A DNA stretch of 64,000 nt from contig NZ_KB223527.1 of the NCBI RefSeq assembly GCF_000331575.1, positions 1,213,842 to 1,277,841 on the forward strand. The letters are read 5' to 3'. This document shows positions 56,924 through 64,000 of this stretch, piece after piece (within the stretch, counting starts at the first letter, position 1; each line of letters begins with the position of its first letter). Below the pieces are notes generated by a model. It saw nothing but the letters and a program-made list of their open reading frames with translations. It did no database searches and was not told the DNA's origin. The stretch is from Calidifontibacillus oryziterrae. Its GTDB lineage: Bacteria; Bacillota; Bacilli; Bacillales; Bacillaceae_J. A program made the translations under genes and the position numbers.

Positions 56924-57310
56924 ATGACAACAGAGCTTCAAGTTGGTCAATTAGTGACTGGTATATATAAAACCGGTAAATATGTTGGAGAAATAACTGC
57001 GATAAAACGAGACCATTATACAATTCGAGTAAAGGCAGTGTTGAAGCACCCCTTACAAGGTGACTTGCATGCACCTAAGGAGTCTGATGTTCTTTTTTTC
57101 CATGAGAGAAGAGCGTTAGCTTATAACGAACAAACAAATGTTCCAAAATCACATGTGAAGCCTTTTGCCAATCCCGTACCTATCTATCATGAGTCTTTAA
57201 AGGCTGCACTTTCAGAACAAATAAACCAGCTTGAAGCTGATAACTCCAAGTGGGCAGAGGAATCATTAAAAATATTTAGAAGGCTTGAAGCTGATTACTT
57301 TAAAGACTAA
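56924..57310 (+). CDS. kapB: Sporulation phosphorelay lipoprotein partner KapB
   Basis: A 128-residue protein matching KapB (VGQLVTGIYKTGKYVGEI, VLKHPLQGDLHAPKE, FFHERRALAYNEQ). KapB is needed for the KinB branch of the sporulation phosphorelay. No kinB or kapD gene is adjacent here, unlike B. subtilis. AAGGAG precedes the ATG. This gene is the strongest sign of a sporulating Bacillaceae host. Confidence 0.9.
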   Translation: MTTELQVGQLVTGIYKTGKYVGEITAIKRDHYTIRVKAVLKHPLQGDLHAPKESDVLFFHERRALAYNEQTNVPKSHVKPFANPVPIYHESLKAALSEQINQLEADNSKWAEESLKIFRRLEADYFKD

Positions 57311-57367
57311 ACAAAGTGCGCAATCAATAGCTAGTTATGTCTATCACAATAGTTAGTAATGCCGATG

Positions 57368-57394
57368 AAAAAGGGGCTTTTCTAGAGCCCCTTC
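57368..57394. terminator. Convergent terminator of kapB and the PP2C gene
   Basis: AAGGGGCT (57371-57378) pairs with AGCCCCTT (57386-57393), with A/T-runs on both sides. Confidence 0.85.
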
Positions 57395-57404
57395 TTACTA
57401 ATTT

Positions 57405-58541
57405 CTATTTAATTGTAATAGCGACTACAGTAACGTCATCTGAAAAACGTCTGTTTGTTATATCAATACTTTCGATTATTGATTGAAGCAATTGTGAGCT
57501 TTCCCACTTATTTATACTACTTACTATATTCTTTAGCTTTTCGATATTTTCATAAGTACTACGTCCAAATGAATCAGTTAATCCATCGGTATATAAAATA
57601 ATTTGTGTGCTACCTATTATAGATAGTTTCTCCGTTTCTACAGACAGCTTTGTAACCATGCCAATTGGTGGACAGCCTTTATCTAAATATTTGATACGAT
57701 GGTCGTCACTAATTAGAAGTCCTGGAGGATGGCCTGCGCTTGCGTATTCAATTGAATTTTCCTCCAAATCAATAACAAGGTAAATAGCTGTAAAAAAGTA
57801 TGAAATTGACATTTCATTTTCGCGGTACAGAACCTGCATGTGTTCATTTAGTTCCTGCAAAACCTTTTCAGGTTTCACATAACGAGTAATAATCCCTCTT
57901 AATAACGACCGAATTGACATACTAACAAGTGACGATGCCACACCATGCCCCATAATATCAAATAATATAACTCCATATTTACCCGGATTAATTTGATACC
58001 ACGCATACATATCACCAGCTAATTGTGCTGAAGGAAGGTAAACTCCATCGATATCAATATGGTCATTTTTTAGCGGTTTGCTTAGTACACTTTTTTGGAG
58101 CTGCCGCGCTAATTCTAAATCTGATGCCAATTTTCGTTCAGCTTCCTTCGCCTCGGTTACATCACTAAAAATAGCGCAATAGCTAATTGGTTCGTCCTTT
58201 GAATTTTTTATCGTAGCAATAGTTGTCCTTTGATAATATAGTTCCCCGTTTTTGCGCTTATTAATAAGTTCCCCTTGCCATTGGCCATCCCTTTCGAGTG
58301 CTATCCATAACTCTTTATAAAACCCTAATTCTTGCTTACCTGACTTGAGAATGCGCGGATTGCTGCCGATAACCTCTGCCTCAAAGTATCCTGTAATAGA
58401 CTCAAATGATCGATTCACCATTTGAATATTACCTTCTAAATCAGTTAAAAAGATGCCTTCAATAGAATATTTAAACACTTTGGCCATTAGCTCTAATTGC
58501 TGTTCAATTGTATTTTGTCGTGGTAACCTTGAATCAGTCAT
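57405..58541 (-). CDS. PAS-domain PP2C (SpoIIE/RsbU-type) phosphatase
   Basis: A 378-residue cytoplasmic protein with a PAS domain at about 15-130 (GIFLTDLEGNIQMVNRSFES, PAC motif VTEAKEAERK) and a SpoIIE-type PP2C phosphatase at about 150-378 (ILFDIMGHGVASSLVSM, YASAGHPPGLLI, LYTDGLTDSFGRS). The metal-binding Asp and Gly residues look intact. It should dephosphorylate the STAS protein encoded upstream (overlap of eight bases) in response to the PAS signal. It is last in the chemosensory cluster. Confidence 0.92.
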   Translation of the reverse strand: MTDSRLPRQNTIEQQLELMAKVFKYSIEGIFLTDLEGNIQMVNRSFESITGYFEAEVIGSNPRILKSGKQELGFYKELWIALERDGQWQGELINKRKNGELYYQRTTIATIKNSKDEPISYCAIFSDVTEAKEAERKLASDLELARQLQKSVLSKPLKNDHIDIDGVYLPSAQLAGDMYAWYQINPGKYGVILFDIMGHGVASSLVSMSIRSLLRGIITRYVKPEKVLQELNEHMQVLYRENEMSISYFFTAIYLVIDLEENSIEYASAGHPPGLLISDDHRIKYLDKGCPPIGMVTKLSVETEKLSIIGSTQIILYTDGLTDSFGRSTYENIEKLKNIVSSINKWESSQLLQSIIESIDITNRRFSDDVTVVAITIK

Positions 58542-58878
58542 TCGTTTCCCTCTGAAAATATTTTAATCCCTCTTCCTCTGTCTCAAAAAACTTAATAAAA
58601 GATCCAAACTTTACAATATTAAAAATCTCTTGAACAGGTGGTTGAATTTCAACGATAACTAGTTCCTTTTGATTCTTTCTAGCAGTCATCACTGAGTCTG
58701 CAATTGTACCAAGCGCTGCGCTGTTTACATATTGTACTTCTTTAAAATTCAATATTAGATCTGAGGAATCTGATTCAATTAATTGATTCATTGCAGCTTT
58801 AAATTCATCAATATTTCTTAAAGTAACATCCTCTTCCCATTTTAAAAGAAAAACTTTTTCATAGGAAGTAAATATCAT
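58534..58878 (-). CDS. STAS-domain anti-sigma-antagonist-like protein
   Basis: A 114-residue STAS protein with the phospho-site region VNSAALGTI (Ser53). Its ATG overlaps the stop of the kinase gene before it (ATGA). It is the expected substrate of both the RsbW-like kinase and the PP2C phosphatase. It is the counterpart of the STAS gene at 36713-37099, although the sequences are not close. Confidence 0.83.
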   Translation of the reverse strand: MIFTSYEKVFLLKWEEDVTLRNIDEFKAAMNQLIESDSSDLILNFKEVQYVNSAALGTIADSVMTARKNQKELVIVEIQPPVQEIFNIVKFGSFIKFFETEEEGLKYFQRETND

Positions 58879-59309
58879 AGTATACCATTCCCTTCGTGCT
58901 GTCTTTTATTGTTAACATATTTTCGCATTGAAAACTGAACATAATCTCCGTTCTCCTCAACACCGACATGATCCATCAAATTCACAATTAATTGAAGTCC
59001 TCTTCCTCTTAAACCTACATTAATCTCGTCATTGTTAACATGAACATTAAATTTTTTCCCTTTATGCTTTAAATAAATCGAAAGCATATCACGATTAGTG
59101 TTCCACCATATTTCAAATCCGACTTGTTTCGTTTTTTTACAATATTCATAGGCATTCATGCATGCCTCTTCAGTGGCTAATCTTAAATATAATTTATCAT
59201 CTTTAAGAAATCCCAACTCACCAGCAATCCGTTCTGTTACATCCATGGCTTGGAAAATATCATCCTCTTTCTCAACTAATAAGCATTGCTGTCCCTCACC
59301 CTGTTTCAT
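58875..59309 (-). CDS. RsbW-like kinase (diverged ATP-binding site)
   Basis: A 144-residue GHKL protein with N-box RLATEEACMNAYEY and G2-like LRGRGLQLIVNLMD. The G1 box is KHKGKKF where the usual form is DxGxGF, so ATP binding or kinase activity may be weakened. It is the first of three overlapping partner-switch genes. GGAGAA precedes the ATG. Confidence 0.8.
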   Translation of the reverse strand: MKQGEGQQCLLVEKEDDIFQAMDVTERIAGELGFLKDDKLYLRLATEEACMNAYEYCKKTKQVGFEIWWNTNRDMLSIYLKHKGKKFNVHVNNDEINVGLRGRGLQLIVNLMDHVGVEENGDYVQFSMRKYVNNKRQHEGNGIL

Positions 59310-59362
59310 GGATTCTTTTCTCCTTAGAGTAATAGAGTTTGTCCAAACTACTATTATTATAA

Positions 59363-59389
59363 AGGAAGAAAAGAAAAACTTCTCTTCCT
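59363..59389 (-). terminator. Hairpin after the chemoreceptor gene
   Basis: AGGAAGAGAAG and CTTTTCTTCCT form an 11-bp stem with one G-U and a five-base loop, followed by TTATAATAAT on the minus strand. It is a weak or partial terminator in the 114-base gap before the RsbW-like gene. Confidence 0.4.
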
Positions 59390-59423
59390 ATCAAGATTTG
59401 TCACTAAATATTTACATTTTTTT

Positions 59424-60968
59424 CTAAATTTTAAACCTGCCCGCAAGAATAGATAACCCTTCTGCCATCTTTGCCAAATCATTGGCTGTTGCTGCTGTTT
59501 CTTGAACACTTGCCGCAGTTTCTTCTGAAACCGATGCAATATTTTCAACCGATATTAATACTTCTTGTGATTGGGCTGCTTGCTGTTCGGCAGCGGCCGC
59601 TATCTCTGCAACTTTTTCAGCAGATGTTTTTACAAGTGTCACTATTTCTTTGAATGAAGATCCACCTATTTTCGCTTTTTCATCGCCCTCGTTTACCGCT
59701 TCAACTGCAGAGTCCGTATTTTCTTGTATAGAATGAATCAATTCCGAAATTTCCTTTGTTGCTTTTCCACTTCGTTCAGCGAGCTTCCTTACTTCATCGG
59801 CTACAACAGCAAACCCTTTACCCGCTTCGCCTGCACGTGCTGCTTCAATTGCTGCATTTAAGGCAAGTAAATTTGTTTGTTCAGCAATATCATCAATGAC
59901 TTCTACAATTTCACCTATTTGCACAGATTTGGACGATAAATCGCCTATTTTATTACTTATTACACCCATACTATCTACTGCTTCTTTAATTACTTTTCCA
60001 CCCTGGTCAGCTGCCTTAACTGTTTGTTCTGTTGAAAGTGCAGCATCCTCTGCATACTTTGCAACATTTTTTATCGCATTAGACATTTCCTTTACCATTT
60101 CAGAAGACGCGCTTGCCTCATTCGCTTGCTGCTGGCTACCACTCGCAATTTCCTCTGTACTTGCAGATATTTCTTGCGAGCTTGCAGCTAAGTTGCTGGA
60201 ATTTTGCACCACTTCTCCTACTAATTGTCGTAGCGAAAATACCATATCGTTTATTGAATTTGCTAACTGACCGACCTCATCCTTTGATTTCAGACTAATC
60301 GTTTCTCCGGTTAAATCCCCAGCAGCTACTTGCTTCAAACGATTTACTATTTCGAGAATTGGACCGGTAATTTTTTGCGCAAGTATCCAAGCAACGATGA
60401 CACCTATTGCAAGAGCGGCAATAGTAAAGACTACTGTAATGAACATGATAGTATTTCCCGCTTCAATTACCTGTTCTTTAAGTGTTGTCATTACTTCTCG
60501 TTTTCTTTCTACCTCAACATCAAATCCAGCTAATATTTCATCCGTTAACGCACGGACATCACCACTTTTAGCAATAGCTTCTTCTGGGCTTTGTCGATAT
60601 AACTCAAATAGCGCTATCATTTCTTGATCCCACGGTCCAGCCTTAACGAATATTTCCTTTGCTTCGGCTGATAGGTCTGTTTTTGATAATCTTGCTTCAA
60701 CTTCATTATTGTTAATTCCAATTTGATCAAATTCCTCATAAAACTCTTCATTTCCTGTTAATAGAAAGGCTCGTAAAGCAGCCGTTTGTCTTGTTACGTT
60801 AGCAGTTAATTGTTCCCAGTCAAGTAGTACTTGTAATTCATTTTCAAGAGCATTCTCAACTGCCACTTTAAAGTTATTCGTTTGAATAAAATTGTATATA
60901 GAGTAACTTAGAAGTAACAAAAGAGGAATTGCCACTCCACCCAATATTTTGGCACGCAAGCTTTTCAT
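59424..60968 (-). CDS. Methyl-accepting chemotaxis protein with CHASE3-like sensor
   Basis: A 514-residue receptor with a membrane segment at about 7-27, an extracytoplasmic domain of about 150 residues with the CHASE3-like motif [19 protein letters not shown], a second membrane segment at about 180-202, HAMP, and a signalling domain with [20 protein letters not shown]. The start at 60968 has AAGGAGG seven bases upstream. It lies 25 bases after the CheA gene, so it is probably the receptor dedicated to that kinase. Confidence 0.92.
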   Translation of the reverse strand: MKSLRAKILGGVAIPLLLLLSYSIYNFIQTNNFKVAVENALENELQVLLDWEQLTANVTRQTAALRAFLLTGNEEFYEEFDQIGINNNEVEARLSKTDLSAEAKEIFVKAGPWDQEMIALFELYRQSPEEAIAKSGDVRALTDEILAGFDVEVERKREVMTTLKEQVIEAGNTIMFITVVFTIAALAIGVIVAWILAQKITGPILEIVNRLKQVAAGDLTGETISLKSKDEVGQLANSINDMVFSLRQLVGEVVQNSSNLAASSQEISASTEEIASGSQQQANEASASSEMVKEMSNAIKNVAKYAEDAALSTEQTVKAADQGGKVIKEAVDSMGVISNKIGDLSSKSVQIGEIVEVIDDIAEQTNLLALNAAIEAARAGEAGKGFAVVADEVRKLAERSGKATKEISELIHSIQENTDSAVEAVNEGDEKAKIGGSSFKEIVTLVKTSAEKVAEIAAAAEQQAAQSQEVLISVENIASVSEETAASVQETAATANDLAKMAEGLSILAGRFKI

Positions 60969-60993
60969 AATAAATCCTCCTTGAAATAGTTTT

Positions 60994-63591
60994 TTACAAA
61001 TCAACCAATTCGTACTTACTATTTTCAACTATGTTAGTTAACATTTTTAATTCTTGAATATCTAAGATAAGATCTAAATCTAGCAATATAACTAACCGAT
61101 CTCCTAAGTTACTAATACCACGAATGTATCTTGCTTCAATTTGTCCTGTACTATCTGGTGGCGCCTCAATTGTATCCGTACTAACCTTTAACACTTGAGT
61201 TACTTGATCAACTAATAGTCCTATTAATTCATTTACAAATTCAACAACAATAATGCGTGACTTTCTCGTAACAGCACATTGTTCAATACTAAACCGCTCC
61301 CGTAAATCCATAACAGGAATTAGTTTTCCACGTAAATTGATCATTCCTAAAACTGAGTATGGCGCATTCATAAATTTAGTGATGAACGGTACTGTAATAA
61401 TATCTTTCACACGATCTATACCAATACCATACTCCTCATTACCAAGTTTAAAGGATGCGACCTGAATCATTTTCTCTTCTTGCTTCGAGTATTTCAAATT
61501 TGCCTCTAAATTTGTTTCATCCTTAGTTCCTTCTTCACGCACAATTGCGCCAGCATCCAAAATAAGAGCTACATTACCATCGCCCATAATTGTTGCTCCG
61601 GCAATATACTTTGGAGTACCAATATATTTCCCTAATGATTTAATGACTATTTCTTGATTGCCTAGAGTTTTATCAACAATAATGCCAATCCGCTTGTCTG
61701 CTAAGCCTACAACAACGATAAATAATCGACATTTCTCATTTAGGCCGCTCTCACTTACTCCTAAACGGTTATGCATTCTCACTAATGGAAGCACGCGTTC
61801 ACGAACTATTCCAACCTCTTGATTTTTGATAGTCTTTACTTCATCCTTATTCAGACGGACAATCTCTTGAACATTTGCTAACGGAATTGCAAACTGTTTT
61901 TCGCCTAGTTCTACTAATAAGGAACGAATAATTGCTAATGTTAGTGGCAACTTAATCGTAAACGTTGTTCCCACTCCGAGCTGCGAGTCAATATCAATGA
62001 GGCCATTTAGTTTTTCGATATGACTCCGTACGATGTCCATCCCTACACCTCGACCGGAAATATCCGTAATTTTCCTCGCAGTCGAAACGCCAGACTTAAA
62101 TATTAAAAAAATAAGGTCCTTATCTGTCATCCTTTCGGCTTCTTCTTCTGTAATCTGCCGTTTTTTTATAGCTGCATCTTTAATTTTCTTAGGATCAATA
62201 CCTCTACCGTCATCGGAAATCGTGATAACGATATGATTTTCTTCATGCGCAGCCTTCAGTACGACTTTCCCTTTTCTCGGTTTCCCTATTAACTCACGCT
62301 CTTCTGGAGGTTCCACGCCGTGGTCTAGTGAATTACGTAAAAGGTGAATAATAGGGTCCCCAATTTCTTCTATTAAATTTCGATCAAGCTCTGTTTCTTT
62401 GCCCTCAATGAAAAAGTCAATCTCTTTATTAGCCTTTTGACAAAGGTCACGAACCATACGTGGGAATCTATTAAATAATTGTTCAATTGGTAGCATTCTT
62501 GTTTTCATCATGCCTTCTTGAAGCTCACTAATTACTTGACCAATATGATTGCCAACTTCGCCAAAGGATTCAATCTCTAAATCATTAGGATATCGGTCAG
62601 CTAAGCGGCTTCGCACATCTGCTAATCTAGTTTGGTCAATTACTAACTCACCAACTAAATTCATTAAATGTTCTAACCGTTCAACATCAACACGAACAGT
62701 TTGCTGAACTTTGATCTTGCTATCTAGCTTTTGGTTGTTCAACACGGTTTCTTTCGGTTTGACATCGCTAAACTCTACCTTTTTCCCTTCACAAAAACTA
62801 TCAACATTGTCCTTTGTAATTAGCGTCAGTGCAACGGTACGGATATCGGAAATACTATTAACAATATTAATGACTTGTTGCTTTGTTGCTGTCGTTACAA
62901 CAATATAGACAAGGTTGCCATCAAATTTAGTGTCATCCTCGATAATGTCTGTTGGTGGAAATGAGGCAATTATTTCGCCAATCTCCTTTAAATTATTTTG
63001 AATTAGAAATGCTCTAACAGATTTTAGCATGGCTTGCTGCATTAAGCTTATATAGGTTGCCATTACTTGAAAGCCTGATTGCAACGCTTTTTCAACAATA
63101 TCTTTTTGATAGAGATCTAAAACAACTTCAGGGAAAGAAACATCATCATTTATAGGTTCTGTTTTGTCGCTTTCAACATGTTTTGCGGAATCACTTGTTC
63201 CAACTGAATCCTTTATTTTCTCTAACTTTTCAACCAATGGTCCAATATTTGTTTCATCTAGGTTGCCGTTCATAATTGCTTCCCTTAAAACTTTGATATA
63301 ATCAATAGAATCAAAGATTACATTGATGATTTCAGTATTGACCTTAAGCTGCCCATTACGAATAGAATCAAAAACATTTTCAATTTTATGGGTAAGCTCC
63401 TTCATCTTGTCAAAGCCCATTGCGGCGGAAGAACCTTTCAGAGTATGGGCCGCTCTAAATATTCGTTGAATGGTATCTGCATTTTCTCCGTCGTGCTCTA
63501 GATTTAATACTTCTTCATCTAAAATTTGCAGTTGTTCGTCAACTTCATCCAAAAACACACCTAGATAGGCGGACATATCAAATTCACTCAT
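60994..63591 (-). CDS. cheA: CheA histidine kinase with a second, C-terminal CheW domain
   Basis: An 865-residue kinase. Domains in order: HPt (phospho-His49 in [16 protein letters not shown]), a P2-like module at about 165-270, the dimerisation domain ([15 protein letters not shown]), HATPase with [24 protein letters not shown] and [16 protein letters not shown], a P5/CheW-like domain, and an extra CheW domain in the last 150 residues ([35 protein letters not shown]). B. subtilis CheA has about 670 residues, so the extra CheW fusion is unusual. The ATG at 63591 overlaps the CheW stop by eight bases. No cheY, cheB, cheR or cheC is in view. Confidence 0.93.
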   Translation of the reverse strand: MSEFDMSAYLGVFLDEVDEQLQILDEEVLNLEHDGENADTIQRIFRAAHTLKGSSAAMGFDKMKELTHKIENVFDSIRNGQLKVNTEIINVIFDSIDYIKVLREAIMNGNLDETNIGPLVEKLEKIKDSVGTSDSAKHVESDKTEPINDDVSFPEVVLDLYQKDIVEKALQSGFQVMATYISLMQQAMLKSVRAFLIQNNLKEIGEIIASFPPTDIIEDDTKFDGNLVYIVVTTATKQQVINIVNSISDIRTVALTLITKDNVDSFCEGKKVEFSDVKPKETVLNNQKLDSKIKVQQTVRVDVERLEHLMNLVGELVIDQTRLADVRSRLADRYPNDLEIESFGEVGNHIGQVISELQEGMMKTRMLPIEQLFNRFPRMVRDLCQKANKEIDFFIEGKETELDRNLIEEIGDPIIHLLRNSLDHGVEPPEERELIGKPRKGKVVLKAAHEENHIVITISDDGRGIDPKKIKDAAIKKRQITEEEAERMTDKDLIFLIFKSGVSTARKITDISGRGVGMDIVRSHIEKLNGLIDIDSQLGVGTTFTIKLPLTLAIIRSLLVELGEKQFAIPLANVQEIVRLNKDEVKTIKNQEVGIVRERVLPLVRMHNRLGVSESGLNEKCRLFIVVVGLADKRIGIIVDKTLGNQEIVIKSLGKYIGTPKYIAGATIMGDGNVALILDAGAIVREEGTKDETNLEANLKYSKQEEKMIQVASFKLGNEEYGIGIDRVKDIITVPFITKFMNAPYSVLGMINLRGKLIPVMDLRERFSIEQCAVTRKSRIIVVEFVNELIGLLVDQVTQVLKVSTDTIEAPPDSTGQIEARYIRGISNLGDRLVILLDLDLILDIQELKMLTNIVENSKYELVDL

Positions 63592-64000
63592 TATTTTCCA
63601 CCCCCTTCTCATATTCAGGGTAAAGAACCTTTGTTTTATTTAATATTCCTATTAACGTGTCACCCACTTTTGCAAAGCCTCTAAAACAATCTTTTTCCAG
63701 TGAATTAAACATATCTAGCGTTGGTTCAAACTCACCCTCTGCAACGTACGTAACCATTACAACTTCATCGACAATTAAACCAATATGTTCCCCATCATCT
63801 TCGATAATAACGATCCTCGTTTTCTTAGTAAAAGGATCATCTGGCATGTGGTACCTTTTTCGCAAATGAACCACCGGGATAATCTTCCCACGCAAATTGA
63901 TCATTCCTGATATATAGTCAGTTATTCCAGGAACTAGTGTAATAGTTTGAACACGAATAATTTCGATAACTTCTTCAATTGGCAATGCGCAAAGCTGATT
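63584..64000 (-). CDS. cheW: CheW coupling protein, N-terminus outside window
   Basis: A CheW domain open to the window edge; the visible part runs from NQLCALPIEEVIEII through [19 protein letters not shown] to a TGA at 63586-63584, so only the first part of the gene is missing. CheW links receptors to CheA. It is directly upstream of, and overlaps, the CheA gene, so a single array with the CHASE3-like receptor is likely. Confidence 0.9.
   Translation of the reverse strand, partial: NQLCALPIEEVIEIIRVQTITLVPGITDYISGMINLRGKIIPVVHLRKRYHMPDDPFTKKTRIVIIEDDGEHIGLIVDEVVMVTYVAEGEFEPTLDMFNSLEKDCFRGFAKVGDTLIGILNKTKVLYPEYEKGVENNE

Noticed and set aside
1-64000. tRNA, rRNA, CRISPR arrays, prophage or intact insertion sequences
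   Set aside because: None was seen on either strand by reading; only small repeat-like elements were found.

Overview
The window is chromosomal DNA from a low-GC, Gram-positive, spore-forming Bacillaceae that can reduce nitrous oxide. The evidence is the low GC content, strong Bacillus-type ribosome binding sites, a kapB phosphorelay gene, a CsoR/CopZA copper system, a gene order matching the Bacillus subtilis yug region (yugO, yugN, pgi, bdh/yugJ, yugI, alaT, alaR, yugE, kapB), and a Sec-type (clade II) nosZ operon. A denitrifying Bacillus such as Schinkia (Bacillus) azotoformans or a relative would fit; the species cannot be fixed from the sequence alone. No rRNA, tRNA, CRISPR array, intact insertion sequence or prophage was seen.

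Layout. 1-4.9 kb: c-di-GMP signalling: a partial PilJ/PAS sensor, a PAS-PAS-GGDEF-EAL-PilZ protein behind a c-di-GMP-I riboswitch with its own terminator, and a broken EAL-PilZ paralogue. 4.9-8.2 kb: copper homeostasis (copZ, copA, csoR). 8.4-20.6 kb: two chemoreceptors, a glcD-dctPQM operon for uptake and oxidation of a hydroxy acid, an SLH surface protein, an orphan EutH and an enoyl-CoA hydratase. 20.9-24.6 kb: three secreted cell-surface proteins with stalk or SLH domains. 24.7-33.8 kb: another chemoreceptor, then the nos operon read leftwards from an FNR-type promoter: cytochrome c, nosZ, nosB-like, nosD, nosY, nosF, a YtkA/SurA-like lipoprotein and a small coiled-coil protein. 33.9-39.4 kb: a DMT exporter, a three-gene set (RsbW-like kinase, STAS protein, CZB chemoreceptor) and a Na/phosphate transporter. 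39.6-47.9 kb: the yug-like core. 47.9-55.3 kb: an apparent insertion holding a two-component system, a beta-propeller lipoprotein, a Met-tailed NosL-like lipoprotein and a second accessory set nosD-nosL-nosY-nosF. 55.4-57.3 kb: yugE, a cyclophilin lipoprotein and kapB. 57.4-64 kb: CheW, a CheA with two CheW domains, a chemoreceptor, an RsbW-like kinase, a STAS protein and a PAS-PP2C phosphatase.

How the genes work together. NosZ needs copper at CuA and CuZ. The window supplies copper export and sensing, two NosL-type copper chaperones and two NosDFY-type ABC/beta-helix sets, but only one nosZ. The two NosD proteins appear anchored at opposite ends, and the second set sits inside otherwise conserved housekeeping synteny, next to a two-component system. 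Signalling is unusually dense: five chemoreceptors, and two loci where partner-switching proteins are encoded with chemoreceptors, one of them with a CheA that has no CheY, CheB or CheR beside it. These two loci and the YtkA/SurA lipoprotein in the nos operon are the best candidates for undescribed biology here.
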